Source: Actinomycetospora lemnae
Lineage (GTDB): Bacteria; Actinomycetota; Actinomycetes; Mycobacteriales; Pseudonocardiaceae
DNA: 64,000 bases
Direction of reading: 5' to 3'
NCBI RefSeq assembly: GCF_028737315.1
Contig: NZ_JAQZAO010000016.1
Coordinates: 34,506-98,505, forward strand
The translations under genes were made by a program, and so were the position numbers. Each line of letters starts with the position of its first letter. Positions within the stretch are counted from its first letter, which is position 1. The notes beneath the pieces were generated by a model. It saw only the letters and a list, made by a program, of their open reading frames with translations. It ran no database searches and was not told where the DNA came from. Positions 34,135-47,125 of this stretch are shown in pieces.

Positions 34135-34812
34135 TCACCAGCCCCGTTCGCGCCACTCCCCGAGCTTGGGCCGCTCGGTGCCCAGCGTCGTGTCGTCACC
34201 GTGGCCCGGGTAGACGACCGTGTCATCGCCCAGCTGCCCGAACACCTTGGCCTCGAGGTCGTCCATGAGGGACCGGAACTCGTCCGGGCCCGCCGTCTTG
34301 CCCGGCCCGCCGGGGAAGAGGGAGTCGCCGGTGAAGAGGTGCCCGGAGCCGGCGGGGTCGCGGTAGAGCAGGGCGATCGAGCCGGGGGTGTGGCCGTCGA
34401 GGTGGATGATCTCCACCTGGGAGCCGCCGAACGCGACGGTGTCGCCGTCGCCCACCGTGTGGTCGGGCGCCACGGGCAGCTCGGGGGCGTCGCGCTCGCC
34501 GGCGTAGGTGGTGGGGGAGAGGGCGGCGACCGCGTCCTCGAGCGACTGGATGTGGTCCCAGTGCTTGTGGGTGGTCGCGAGGCTCGTCACCTTGCTGCGG
34601 TCGGCCACGGTGTCGACGGTGTCGAGCAGGCGCTCGGTCTCGTTCGCGGCGTCGATGAGCAGCGCCTCGCCGGTGCCGCGGTCGACGAGCAGGTAGGCGT
34701 TGTTGTCCATCGGCCCGACCGACACCTTGGTGATCGAGACGTCCTGGAGGTCGCGCCGCGCGGCGGGGCCGCCGGGCTCGACGTGGCCGGTGTAGTCGTC
34801 GAGGAGGTCCAC
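34135..34812 (-). CDS. MBL-fold metallo-hydrolase (glyoxalase II-like)
   Basis: 225 residues. The metal motif is 'TTHKHWDHIQS' (His82, His84, Asp86, His87); further ligands are 'LDGHTPGSIALL', 'FTGDSLFPGGPGKT' and the late 'VYPGHGDDTT'. Such hydroxyacylglutathione hydrolase-like enzymes cleave thioesters; in mycothiol-using actinobacteria a mycothiol conjugate is a likely substrate. A -10 TAGTCT lies seven bases before GTG 34812 and contains the stop codon of the small gene upstream. Confidence 0.82.
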   Translation of the reverse strand: MDLLDDYTGHVEPGGPAARRDLQDVSITKVSVGPMDNNAYLLVDRGTGEALLIDAANETERLLDTVDTVADRSKVTSLATTHKHWDHIQSLEDAVAALSPTTYAGERDAPELPVAPDHTVGDGDTVAFGGSQVEIIHLDGHTPGSIALLYRDPAGSGHLFTGDSLFPGGPGKTAGPDEFRSLMDDLEAKVFGQLGDDTVVYPGHGDDTTLGTERPKLGEWRERGW

Positions 34813-34822
34813 GCGCGGAAGA

Positions 34823-35044
34823 CTAGCGCCGCTCGGGCCGGTGGCCCGCCCGACGCAGGGCGTCCGGGCTGAGGATCTCGCCGCAGTGCTCGCAGCGCGG
34901 CGGCCCGTCCTCGGTCATCACCACCGCGAGGTGGCCGGCACGGCTGGCGGCGCACTCGGCCCGGGCCTCGTCGACGTCGGTGTCCGAGCTCCACCTCCGC
35001 CGCTCGCGGAGGCGCTTCAGCTCTGCGGGATCGATGCCGCCCAT
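34823..35044 (-). CDS. Small protein with CxxC motif, unknown
   Basis: 73 residues: 'MGGIDPAELKRLRERRRW', an acidic/Ala helix 'DVDEARAECAASRAGHLAV' and a C-terminal 'PPRCEHCGEILSPDALRRAGHRP'. The single CxxC with flanking His could bind zinc in a dimer, but only two of four ligands are visible, plus one more Cys. I do not recognise the family. Its TAG stop is inside the -10 box of the MBL gene downstream. Codon use is like its neighbours, and the frame is conserved in character, so it is probably real. Confidence 0.55.
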   Translation of the reverse strand: MGGIDPAELKRLRERRRWSSDTDVDEARAECAASRAGHLAVVMTEDGPPRCEHCGEILSPDALRRAGHRPERR

Positions 35045-35073
35045 GTCGTCCAGGATGCCCCTCGACGGGAGCG

Positions 35074-35646
35074 TCAGGGCGTCCACAGCGGATCGCGGCC
35101 CGCGAGGGCGACGACCCGGTCGAGCAGCGGCGCGTCGGGCGGGACGTGCACGGCCGGGCCGAACGCGCCCATGCCGCGGCCCATCGGGGTGAGACCCTCG
35201 AGCGCGCCGTGCACCTCCTCGAGCAGCGCGTCGTCCCAGCTCACCGGCTCGCCGAGCCCGCGCTCGAGGTCCCACGCGTGCAGGACCAGCTCGCAGAGCG
35301 TCATGGTGCCGACGACGGAGGCGGGCAGCTCCGTGCTCGTCATCGTCGTCGTGCCCTCCCACGACGCCGGGTCGCTCCAGACGGCCACGAGGTCGTCGCG
35401 CGCGGCGCCGAGGGCGGCGGGCCAGTCACCGACGGCCCTCGGCGTGCCGGGCTCGGGCGGGGTCCCGCGGCCGGCCCCCGCGAGCACGGGCGTCCAGGTC
35501 ATCATGTGCTCGACGAGGTCGCGCACGGTCCAGTCCTCGCAGGGCACGGGCGCGTCGAGGTGGTCGGCGGCCGTCGCGACGAGCTTCTCGTGCGGGGCGG
35601 CCGCGGCGACGACGAGGTGCGGGCGGGGCGTGAAGTCGGGGAACAC
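35074..35646 (-). CDS. TIGR03086-type DinB-fold metal-binding protein
   Basis: 190 residues: 'APVPCEDWTVRDLVEHMMTW' (residues ~33-52, with a metal His), 'TMTLCELVLHAWDLERGLGEP' (two more likely ligands) and a C-terminal 'GPAVHVPPDAPLLDRVVALAGRDP'. This is the actinobacterial mycothiol-dependent/DinB maleylpyruvate isomerase-like group. Substrate unknown. A -10 TAGCGT (35660-35655) lies eight bases before GTG 35646, so the transcript is probably leaderless. It diverges from the AraC-type gene. Confidence 0.8.
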   Translation of the reverse strand: MFPDFTPRPHLVVAAAAPHEKLVATAADHLDAPVPCEDWTVRDLVEHMMTWTPVLAGAGRGTPPEPGTPRAVGDWPAALGAARDDLVAVWSDPASWEGTTTMTSTELPASVVGTMTLCELVLHAWDLERGLGEPVSWDDALLEEVHGALEGLTPMGRGMGAFGPAVHVPPDAPLLDRVVALAGRDPLWTP

Positions 35647-35698
35647 GGGACGGGACGCTAGCCAGCGCGCGCCCGCCGGTCATGGAGGAACGCGACAG

Positions 35699-36460
35699 GT
35701 GCCGGAGCGGGACCCGCGCGAGCTCGGCGGGCACTGGCGCACCGCGCAGACGATCGCCGTGCACGAGCCCGACGCCGGCCTCGCGCCCTGGGTCGAGCGG
35801 CTGTGGACCGCGTCGTGGGAGTACGCGGAGCCCTACCGGCAGAAGATCGTCCCGTTGCCGCAGGTGCACGTGTCGGTCATCGACGATCTCCCGCCCCGGG
35901 TCGTCGGGCCACGGAGCCGCCACCTGGTCCGCGAGCTGGCCGGGCGCGGGTCGGTGGTGGGCGCGGCGTTCCGGCCCGGGGTCTTCCGGGCGCTCGCCGG
36001 GCGGCCCGTGGCCGAGCTGGTCGACCGCGAGCTGGACGCCGCGGACGTGCCGGGCCTGGCCGGCGAGCCGCGCTTCCCCGGGGACCTGGCGGCGTGGCTG
36101 CGCGCCCACCTGCCCGCCGAGGGCCCGCCCCGCGCGGCGCGGGAGGCCGGCGAGCTCGTCGCCCACGTCGCCGCCGACCCGACCGTCGCGCGGGTGGACC
36201 GGCTCGCCGCGGCGGCGGGCACGAGCATGCGGACCCTGCAGCGGCTGTTCGCCGAGCACGTGGGCCCGGGGCCGAAGTGGGTGATCCGACGCTACCGGCT
36301 CCAGGAGGTCGTCGCACGCCTCGAGGCCGGGGGACGGGTCGACTGGGCCGACCTCGCCGCGACGCTGGGCTACGCCGACCAGGGCCACCTCTCCCGCGAC
36401 TTCACCGACCTCTTCGGCGAACCGCCCACCTGGTACGCCCGGCGCTACCCGGCGAGCTGA
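35699..36460 (+). CDS. AraC-family transcriptional regulator
   Basis: 253 residues from GTG 35699, which has GGAGGAA eight bases upstream. The C-terminal two-HTH domain is 'VARVDRLAAAAGTSMRTLQRLFAEHVGPGPKWVIRRYRLQEV' and 'WADLAATLGYADQGHLSRDFTDLFGEPPTWYARR' (residues ~165-250), fully typical. The N-terminal domain carries 'PDAGLAPWVERLWTASWEY' and 'QKIVPLPQVHVSVI', of the DUF6597 kind often fused to AraC domains. It may control the divergent DinB-fold gene. Confidence 0.85.
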   Translation: MPERDPRELGGHWRTAQTIAVHEPDAGLAPWVERLWTASWEYAEPYRQKIVPLPQVHVSVIDDLPPRVVGPRSRHLVRELAGRGSVVGAAFRPGVFRALAGRPVAELVDRELDAADVPGLAGEPRFPGDLAAWLRAHLPAEGPPRAAREAGELVAHVAADPTVARVDRLAAAAGTSMRTLQRLFAEHVGPGPKWVIRRYRLQEVVARLEAGGRVDWADLAATLGYADQGHLSRDFTDLFGEPPTWYARRYPAS

Positions 36461-36472
36461 CCACCCACATGG

Positions 36473-36508
36473 CCCGACCGGTCGTCGCCCGTGGAGCCCG
36501 ACCGGTCG
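36473..36508. repeat. Two copies of CCCGACCGGTCG before uvrA
   Basis: Exact 12-base copies at 36473-36484 and 36497-36508, start-to-start 24 bases, each holding the palindrome CGACCGGTCG. The spacing of ~2 helical turns would put two dimers on one face. No SOS (TCGAAC-N4-GTTCGA-like) box was seen in this region. Confidence 0.5.
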
Positions 36509-36636
36509 CGCGGCACCGAGGCCGCAGGGCCGTTGTCGGGGGTCGCTCCTAGCATGGAGAGGACCGGGGGAAGAGACATTCGTCGTCGCGTGTTCCCACC
36601 CCGGCGCGTCTCGCCCGGAGCCTGGAGGCCTCGCAC

Positions 36637-39537
<2,901 letters not shown>

Positions 39538-39632
39538 CCCCTCGGGGCGGGACGTCCGGCGCGGCGCAACGGCCGCGCAACGCCGTTCGTCACCGTGTCC
39601 CCGGCAACGGCGCCGAGGACACGGAGGACGAG

Positions 39633-40382
39633 ATGGCGACGTTCGTGCTGGTGCACGGGGGATTCACGGACGGCTCCTTCTGGGGCGACACCGCCGCGGG
39701 GCTCACCGCGGCCGGGCACCGGGCGCTCGTCGCCGAGCTCCCGAGCACCGGGCGCTCGCCCGAGGACCTCGGCGGGCTCGGGGACGACGTCGCCGAGGTG
39801 CGGCGGCTGATCGACAGCACCGACGCCTCCGACGGCCCGGTGATCCTCGTCGGCCACTCCTACGGCGGCGTGGTGCTCACCGAGCTCGCCGACGATCCCC
39901 GCGTGGCGAGGTCGGTGTACGTGGCGGCCGCGCGACCGGCGCGCGGCAGGTCGCTGGGGGACCTGTTCGGGGGCGCGCTGCCGTCGTGGACCGTCGCCCA
40001 CCCCTCGGGCCTCGCCCTCGGCACGGTCGACGACGCCGAGGTCACCCGGCAGACGTTCTGCGCCGAGATGACCCCGGAGGAGTGGGCGCCGTGGCACGCC
40101 CACCAGATGGGGCTCCTCAGCTCGAACGCGGCGCTCTCCGACGCCGCCACGGCCCCGGACCCCACCCACCCGGCCACCTACGTGCTCTGCGAGCGCGACG
40201 CCGCCATGCCGCCACCCGCGCAGGAGGCCATGGCGGCGTCCGCGGACCGGGTCGTCCGCGTCCCGACGTCGCACTGGCCCATGTACGTCGACCGCGACGG
40301 CTTCCTCGCCCTCCTCGAGCGGGAGGCCGAGCCGGCGGACGCGCGGTCGGTGGGTGACGCGCCGTCCCGGCTCAGCCCGTGA
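39633..40382 (+). CDS. Alpha/beta hydrolase (salicylate-esterase-like)
   Basis: 249 residues: 'FVLVHGGFTDGSFWGDTAAGLTAAGHRALVAELPSTGRS', nucleophile 'LVGHSYGGVVLTE', acid in 'YVLCERDAAMPP' and His in 'VPTSHWPMYVDRDGF'. This is the short, lid-poor group that includes plant methylesterase-like proteins. CGGAGGACGAG precedes ATG 39633. Its 3' end overlaps the convergent cupin gene by 11 bases. Substrate unknown. Confidence 0.78.
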   Translation: MATFVLVHGGFTDGSFWGDTAAGLTAAGHRALVAELPSTGRSPEDLGGLGDDVAEVRRLIDSTDASDGPVILVGHSYGGVVLTELADDPRVARSVYVAAARPARGRSLGDLFGGALPSWTVAHPSGLALGTVDDAEVTRQTFCAEMTPEEWAPWHAHQMGLLSSNAALSDAATAPDPTHPATYVLCERDAAMPPPAQEAMAASADRVVRVPTSHWPMYVDRDGFLALLEREAEPADARSVGDAPSRLSP

Positions 40383-40803
40383 TCTCGGTGTGGTGGGCGC
40401 GGTAGAGGGCCCGGACGATCTGGGGCGACGGTTCCGGGTCGCGCTCGACGAGCGTGTTGATGGCCTCGACGAGGCGGGTCGCCTCCGGTGTGGTGATCAC
40501 CAGGACCCGGGCGGGCTCGCTGCCGGGGTTGGCGAAGGCGTGCGCGGAACCGCGCGGGACCGACACCGCGGAGCCGGGGCCGCAGTGGTGCGACACGCCG
40601 TCGAGCAGGAAGGCGACCGTGCCCTCGAGGACGTAGAACGCCTCGTCGTCGGCGAGGTGCCGGTGCGGGGGCGGGCCCTCCCAGGCCGGTGGCAGCACCG
40701 ACTCGAACACCGCGAAGCCCTCGTTGTCGCCCGGCTCGACCTTGATCCGAATGCCGGGCCCGACCGGGCGTCCGGCGCCGGGGAGGTGGACGAGTGAGGA
40801 CAT
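40372..40803 (-). CDS. Cupin-domain protein
   Basis: 143 residues from ATG 40803. The double-stranded beta-helix motifs are '[26 protein letters not shown]' (His-x-His and Glu as metal ligands) and '[23 protein letters not shown]' (third His). Probably a metal-binding sensor or small enzyme. It is convergent with and overlaps the hydrolase gene by 11 bases. Confidence 0.8.
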   Translation of the reverse strand: MSSLVHLPGAGRPVGPGIRIKVEPGDNEGFAVFESVLPPAWEGPPPHRHLADDEAFYVLEGTVAFLLDGVSHHCGPGSAVSVPRGSAHAFANPGSEPARVLVITTPEATRLVEAINTLVERDPEPSPQIVRALYRAHHTEITG

Positions 40804-41194
40804 GGCGACCCCCGCGGACCGGTGCGGACGAGACTCGTGGCGTGGGAGAAGTGTGGCCGGACGGCCCGGCCCGTCAAGGAAGGTGCGGGGCCCGCCGACC
40901 GGGAACACCGCGGGGCAGTGGTACGTTGTGCCGAGAGCGACCAGCTCGGTGGGTGCAGCGCGTCCGCCGAGCGGCAAGTGGAGCCCCGGCTCCCACCCGT
41001 CCACCGCACAGGTGAGCGGGTTCCGGTCCGGCCGTCGCGGTGCGTGAGCGTCGTCGGCGGCAGCGTTGCCGTGAGGGGACGTGGATCGGTCGACCGTGGG
41101 CCCTGCCGCCACCTCGCGTGGCGCGGGGCCCGACGTCCATCGGGGCTCCGACAGCCGGGTCGCAGAGACTGTGTCACGGACCCGAGGAGAGCTC
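40804..41194. other. Long leader region before infC
   Basis: 391 bases with no credible gene. It holds a promoter-like site (40901-40927) from which an mRNA leader of ~260 bases would run to the infC start. Several GC-rich pairings are possible in the leader but I could not single out a known autoregulatory element. The frames open here are low-quality extensions of neighbouring genes. Confidence 0.5.
40901..40927 (+). promoter_or_regulatory. infC promoter, SigH/SigR-like, overlapping an extended -10
   Basis: GGGAACA (40901-40907), exactly 16 bases, then CGTT (40924-40927): a full match to the thiol-stress ECF sigma consensus GGGAAYA-N16-17-CGTT. The same bases give TGG-TACGTT (40919-40927), close to an extended -10 for the main sigma factor. 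Two sigma factors may share the site. Confidence 0.5.
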
Positions 41195-41770
41195 ATCAGC
41201 ACAGAGACCCGCATCAACGAGCGCATCCGCGTTCCCGAGGTGCGACTGGTCGGCCCCAACGGCGAGCAGGTCGGGATCGTCCGGATCGAGGACGCCCTGC
41301 GCCTGGCCCGCGAGGCCGACCTCGACCTGGTCGAGGTGGCCGCCCAGGCCCGCCCGCCGGTCTGCAAGCTCATGGACTACGGCAAGTTCAAGTACGAGAG
41401 CGCGCAGAAGGCCCGCGAGTCGCGGCGCAACCAGCAGCAGACGGTGATCAAGGAGCAGAAGCTCCGGCCGAAGATCGACCCGCACGACTACGAGACGAAG
41501 AAGGGTCACGTGACCCGCTTCCTCGGGCAGGGTCACAAGGTCAAGGTCACCATCATGTTCCGTGGTCGCGAGCAGTCGCGCCCGGAGCTGGGCTTCCGCC
41601 TCCTGCAGCGCCTCGCCGAGGACGTCGGCGAGCTCGGCTACGTCGAGGCGACGCCGAAGCAGGACGGCCGGAACATGACCATGGTCCTGGCGCCGAACAA
41701 GAAGCCGCAGAAGGCCCCGCGCCCCCAGCAGGAGGCGCAGCAGGAGCCGGCCCCCGAGCCGGCGGGCTGA
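41195..41770 (+). CDS. infC: Translation initiation factor IF-3, with AUC start codon
   Basis: 191 residues if translation begins at ATC 41195, giving '[24 protein letters not shown]' split as in other actinobacteria. GAGGAGA (41184-41190) is four bases before it, while the in-frame GTG at 41171 and upstream starts have no SD. infC is known in other bacteria for a rare AUU/AUC start that lets IF-3 repress its own translation. Domain marks: '[27 protein letters not shown]' and '[27 protein letters not shown]' in part. The C-terminal ~25 residues are a Lys/Gln/Pro-rich tail. IF-3 binds the 30S subunit and checks the start codon. Confidence 0.9.
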   Translation: MSTETRINERIRVPEVRLVGPNGEQVGIVRIEDALRLAREADLDLVEVAAQARPPVCKLMDYGKFKYESAQKARESRRNQQQTVIKEQKLRPKIDPHDYETKKGHVTRFLGQGHKVKVTIMFRGREQSRPELGFRLLQRLAEDVGELGYVEATPKQDGRNMTMVLAPNKKPQKAPRPQQEAQQEPAPEPAG

Positions 41771-41791
41771 GCGGCCGAGCTGGCTGCACGA

Positions 41792-41822
41792 CCGGCCGCA
41801 CCCACCCTCCGGGTGCGGCCGG
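41792..41822. promoter_or_regulatory. Strong hairpin between infC and rpmI
   Basis: CCGGCCGCACCC and GGGTGCGGCCGG form a perfect 12-base-pair stem with loop ACCCTCC, 22 bases after the infC stop. There is no T-run. It may partly terminate, protect the infC mRNA end or help ribosomal-protein feedback. Confidence 0.6.
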
Positions 41823-41919
41823 GCCCCCGGGCGCCCGTACCGTCGTCACCCGACGGCGGGACGGGCGTCGCCCACCCCCGGCGGAGCACGTCGGTCCGCA
41901 CGAGGAGCAAGGACAGGAC

Positions 41920-42117
41920 ATGCCGAAGAACAAGACGCACAGCGGCGCCAAGAAGCGCATCAAGGTGACCGGGAGCGGCAAGCTGCTGCGCGAGAAGGCC
42001 GGCAAGCGCCACCTGCTGGAGAAGAAGTCCAGCCACAAGACCCGCGCGCTCTCCGGCAACGACGAGGTCGCGCCGCAGGACAGCTCGCGCATGCGCCGCC
42101 TGCTCGGCCGCGCCTGA
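41920..42117 (+). CDS. rpmI: Ribosomal protein bL35
   Basis: 65 residues, starting '[22 protein letters not shown]' in two parts and ending '[12 protein letters not shown]', normal bL35. A component of the 50S subunit. Second gene of infC-rpmI-rplT; ATG 41920 has AAGGACAG upstream. Complete. Confidence 0.96.
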   Translation: MPKNKTHSGAKKRIKVTGSGKLLREKAGKRHLLEKKSSHKTRALSGNDEVAPQDSSRMRRLLGRA

Positions 42118-42188
42118 GCCTCCCCACCGTTCGACCCCATCCGGACCGGATCCGCTCCGCTCCCTGATCTGATCGAAGGCAGGACCAC

Positions 42189-42574
42189 GTGGCACGCGTG
42201 AAGCGCGCGGTCAACGCGCAGAAGAAGCGTCGCACCACCCTGGAGATGGCCAGCGGCTACCGCGGCCAGCGCTCCCGGCTCTACCGCAAGGCCAAGGAGC
42301 AGACGCTCCACTCGCTGACGTACGCCTACCGCGACCGCAAGCAGCGCAAGGGCGACTTCCGGCAGCTGTGGATCACCCGCATCAACGCGGCCGCGCGCGC
42401 CAACGACATGACCTACAACCGGTTCATGCAGGGCCTCAAGCTCGCGGGCGTCGAGGTCGACCGCAAGAACCTCGCCGAGATCGCCGTCTCGGACCCGGCC
42501 GCGTTCACCGCGCTGGTCGAGGTCGCGAAGGCCGCGGTGCCGGCGGACAAGAACGCGAAGAACGAGGACGCGGC

Positions 42575-42578
<4 letters not shown>
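42189..42578 (+). CDS. rplT: Ribosomal protein bL20
   Basis: 129 residues from GTG 42189: '[20 protein letters not shown]', '[16 protein letters not shown]', '[16 protein letters not shown]' and '[23 protein letters not shown]' in part are bL20. It is an early-assembling 50S protein and in other bacteria represses its own operon by binding the leader. The stop overlaps a possible CTG start of the methyltransferase gene. Confidence 0.97.
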
Positions 42579-44536
<1,958 letters not shown>

Positions 44537-44578
44537 TCCCCGGCCCCGCCCGCCGCTCGCAACCGGAAAGGCACGTTC

Positions 44579-47125
44579 GTGCGCGTCCCCGTCTCGTGGC
44601 TCCTCGAGCACGTCGACCTGCCCGCGGAGTCCGTCACGGCCGAGGCCGTCGGCGAGGCCCTGATCCGCGTCGGGCTCGAGGTCGAGGACGTGCTCCCGAT
44701 CCCGGCCTCGACCGGCCCGCTCGTCGTCGGTCGCGTCGCCGCGATCGAGGAGCTCACCGAGTTCAAGAAGCCGATCCGTTACTGCCGGGTCGACGTGGGA
44801 GGCGGAGCGCGGCGGAGCTCGACCGTGGAGGTCGGCGGTGAGCACGACGAGGACTCCGGCACCCGCGGGATCGTCTGCGGGGCGACCAACTTCGTCGAGG
44901 GCGACCTCGTCGTCGTCGCGCTGCCGGGTGCGGTGCTGCCCGGCGACTTCACCATCGCCGCGCGCACGACCTACGGCCACGTCTCCGACGGCATGATCTG
45001 TGCGCTCGACGAGCTGGGCCTCGGGGACGACCACAGCGGCATCCTCGTGCTGCCGCCCGGCACCGCCGACCCGGGCGACGACGCTGCCGTGCTGCTCGGG
45101 CTCGACGACGCGGTGCTCGACATCGCCGTCACGCCCGACCGCGGCTACTGCCTCTCGGTGCGCGGCCTCGCCCGCGAGCTCGCGTGCGCGCTCGACGTCG
45201 CGTACGGCGACCCGGCGCTCGTCGGCCGCGACCTGCCCGCCCCGGAGGGCGAGGCGTGGCCGGTGCGCCTCGACCCGTCCTCGCAGTGCCGGCGCTTCGT
45301 CGCCCGCCGCGTCACCGACCTCGACCCGACCGCGCCGTCGCCGTGGTGGATGCGCCGGCGGCTGCTGCTGTGCGGGGTGCGCCCGATCTCGCTGGCCGTC
45401 GACGTCACCAACTACGTCATGCTCGAGCTCGGCCAGCCGATGCACGCCTACGACGCGACGACTGTGCGCGGCGACGTCGTGGTCCGGCGGGCCACGCAGG
45501 ACGAGAAGATCACGACGCTCGACGACGCCCAGCGCGTGCTCGACCCCGACGACGTCGTGGTCACCGACGACTCCGGCCCGATCGGCCTCGCCGGCATCAT
45601 GGGCGGCGCGAGCACCGAGGTCGGGCCGACCACCTCCGACGTGCTGCTCGAGGCCGCGACGTGGGACGCGCCGTCGGTGGCGCGGGCCGCGCGCCGCCAC
45701 CGGCTGCCCAGCGAGGCGGCCCGGCGCTTCGAGCGCGAGGTCGACCCGGGCGTGGCGCGCGCCGCGACCGACCGCGCGGCGTGGCTGCTCGCCCACTACG
45801 GCGGTGCGACGGTCGACCCGGGCGTCACCGACGAGGGCGGGGTGCCGACGCCCGAGCCCGTGACCATGGCCCTCGACCTGCCCGACCGCGTCGCCGGCAC
45901 CCGGTACGAGCGCGGTGCGGTGGTGCGGCGGCTGACCCAGATCGGCTGCCAGGTCGAGGTCGCGGGCGCCGACCCCGGGGACGGCGGCAGCGCCGGGCTG
46001 CGTGCGGTGCCCCCGACGTGGCGCCCCGACCTGACGCGCCCGGCCGACCTCGTCGAGGAGGTCCTGCGCCTCGAGGGCTACGCCGGCATCCCGTCCGAGC
46101 TGCCCAGGGCGCACCCGGGCACCGGCCTCACGCTGGCCCAGCGCCGGCGCCGCCAGGTGTCCCGCGCGCTCGCCGACGCCGGGTACGACGAGGTGCTGCC
46201 CTCGCCGTTCATCCCGCCGACGGTGTTCGACGCGTTCGGCCTCGACGCCGACGACGACCGCCGGAACGCCCTGCGTCTGGCCAACCCGCTCGACGCCGAC
46301 CGCTCGCTGATGGCGACGACGCTGCTGCCCGGGCTGCTCGACGCGGTGGTCCGCAACGTCTCGCGCGGCCTGCGCGACCTCGCGCTCTACCAGGTCGGCC
46401 AGGTGGTGCGGCCCGGTCCCGACGAGCCGCCGGCGGCACCGGTGCTGCCGGTGGACGCGCGGCCGGACGACGCGGCGATCGCCTCGGTGCTCGCGGGCCT
46501 GCCGCGCCAGCCGCTGCGGGTCGGCGCCGTGCTCGCCGGGGCGTGGGAGCGTGCCGGCTGGTGGGGCCCGGGGCGGGCGGCCGACTGGGCCGACGCGATC
46601 GAGGCCGCGCGGATCGTGGGCCGCGTCTACGGGGCGGAGCTCACCGTGACGGCGGACAGGCACGCCCCGTGGCACCCGGGCCGCTGCGCGGCGCTGACGT
46701 TCGGGGACACCCTCGTCGGGCACGCGGGCGAGCTGCACCCCAAGGTGATCGAGGCCCTCGGCCTGCCCACGCGCACCTGCGCGATGGAGCTCGAGCTCGA
46801 CCGGCTGCCGCTCGTCGAGGACCGGCCCCGGCCCGAGGTGTCGTCCTTCCCGCCGGTGCTGCTCGACGTCGCGCTGGTGCTCGACGAGGACGTCCCGGCC
46901 GCGTCGGTGATGACGGCGCTGCGCGACGGCGGCGGCGACCTCGTCGAGGACGTGCGCCTGTTCGACGTCTACACCGGCCCGCAGGTCGGCGACGGCAAGC
47001 GCTCGCTGGCCTTCGCCCTGCGCCTGCGCGCCCCCGACCGGACGCTGACCCTCGAGGAGGCCTCGGCGCGCCGCGACGCCGCGGTCGCCACCGCCGCCGA
47101 GCGCCACGGGGCCCGGCTGCGTTAG
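44579..47125 (+). CDS. pheT: Phenylalanyl-tRNA synthetase beta subunit
   Basis: 848 residues, slightly long. Domains: tRNA-binding OB-fold 'GPLVVGRVAAIEELTEFKKPIRYCRVDVG' (~46-75), B3/B4 editing domain 'DVTNYVMLELGQPMHAYD', B5, the class II-like core, and the ferredoxin-like anticodon domain at the end ('FPPVLLDVALVLDEDVPAASV'). Between 'CRVDVG' and 'GIVCGATNF' there is a ~25-residue segment where related proteins are about 12-15 residues shorter, and it contains a mini-repeat copy (44798-44824, ARRSSTVE). Function should be normal because the segment is a loop. The stop overlaps the convergent TetR gene by four bases. Confidence 0.95.
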   Translation: MRVPVSWLLEHVDLPAESVTAEAVGEALIRVGLEVEDVLPIPASTGPLVVGRVAAIEELTEFKKPIRYCRVDVGGGARRSSTVEVGGEHDEDSGTRGIVCGATNFVEGDLVVVALPGAVLPGDFTIAARTTYGHVSDGMICALDELGLGDDHSGILVLPPGTADPGDDAAVLLGLDDAVLDIAVTPDRGYCLSVRGLARELACALDVAYGDPALVGRDLPAPEGEAWPVRLDPSSQCRRFVARRVTDLDPTAPSPWWMRRRLLLCGVRPISLAVDVTNYVMLELGQPMHAYDATTVRGDVVVRRATQDEKITTLDDAQRVLDPDDVVVTDDSGPIGLAGIMGGASTEVGPTTSDVLLEAATWDAPSVARAARRHRLPSEAARRFEREVDPGVARAATDRAAWLLAHYGGATVDPGVTDEGGVPTPEPVTMALDLPDRVAGTRYERGAVVRRLTQIGCQVEVAGADPGDGGSAGLRAVPPTWRPDLTRPADLVEEVLRLEGYAGIPSELPRAHPGTGLTLAQRRRRQVSRALADAGYDEVLPSPFIPPTVFDAFGLDADDDRRNALRLANPLDADRSLMATTLLPGLLDAVVRNVSRGLRDLALYQVGQVVRPGPDEPPAAPVLPVDARPDDAAIASVLAGLPRQPLRVGAVLAGAWERAGWWGPGRAADWADAIEAARIVGRVYGAELTVTADRHAPWHPGRCAALTFGDTLVGHAGELHPKVIEALGLPTRTCAMELELDRLPLVEDRPRPEVSSFPPVLLDVALVLDEDVPAASVMTALRDGGGDLVEDVRLFDVYTGPQVGDGKRSLAFALRLRAPDRTLTLEEASARRDAAVATAAERHGARLR
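44798..44824 (+). repeat. Intragenic mini-repeat, copy 2 (pheT)
   Basis: GGAGGCGGAGCGCGGCGG followed by AGCTCGACC; encodes GGGARRSST in the loop between two conserved parts of the PheT tRNA-binding domain. Confidence 0.6.

Noticed and set aside
36461..36636. LexA (SOS) box before uvrA
   Set aside because: I looked for TCGAAC-N4-GTTCGA-like sequence and found none close enough.
42150..42172. Minus-strand GAGCGGAGCGGATCC as a seventh mini-repeat copy
   Set aside because: Only the low-complexity GAGCGGAGCGG core matches; the flanking GACGC and TCGACC parts are absent.
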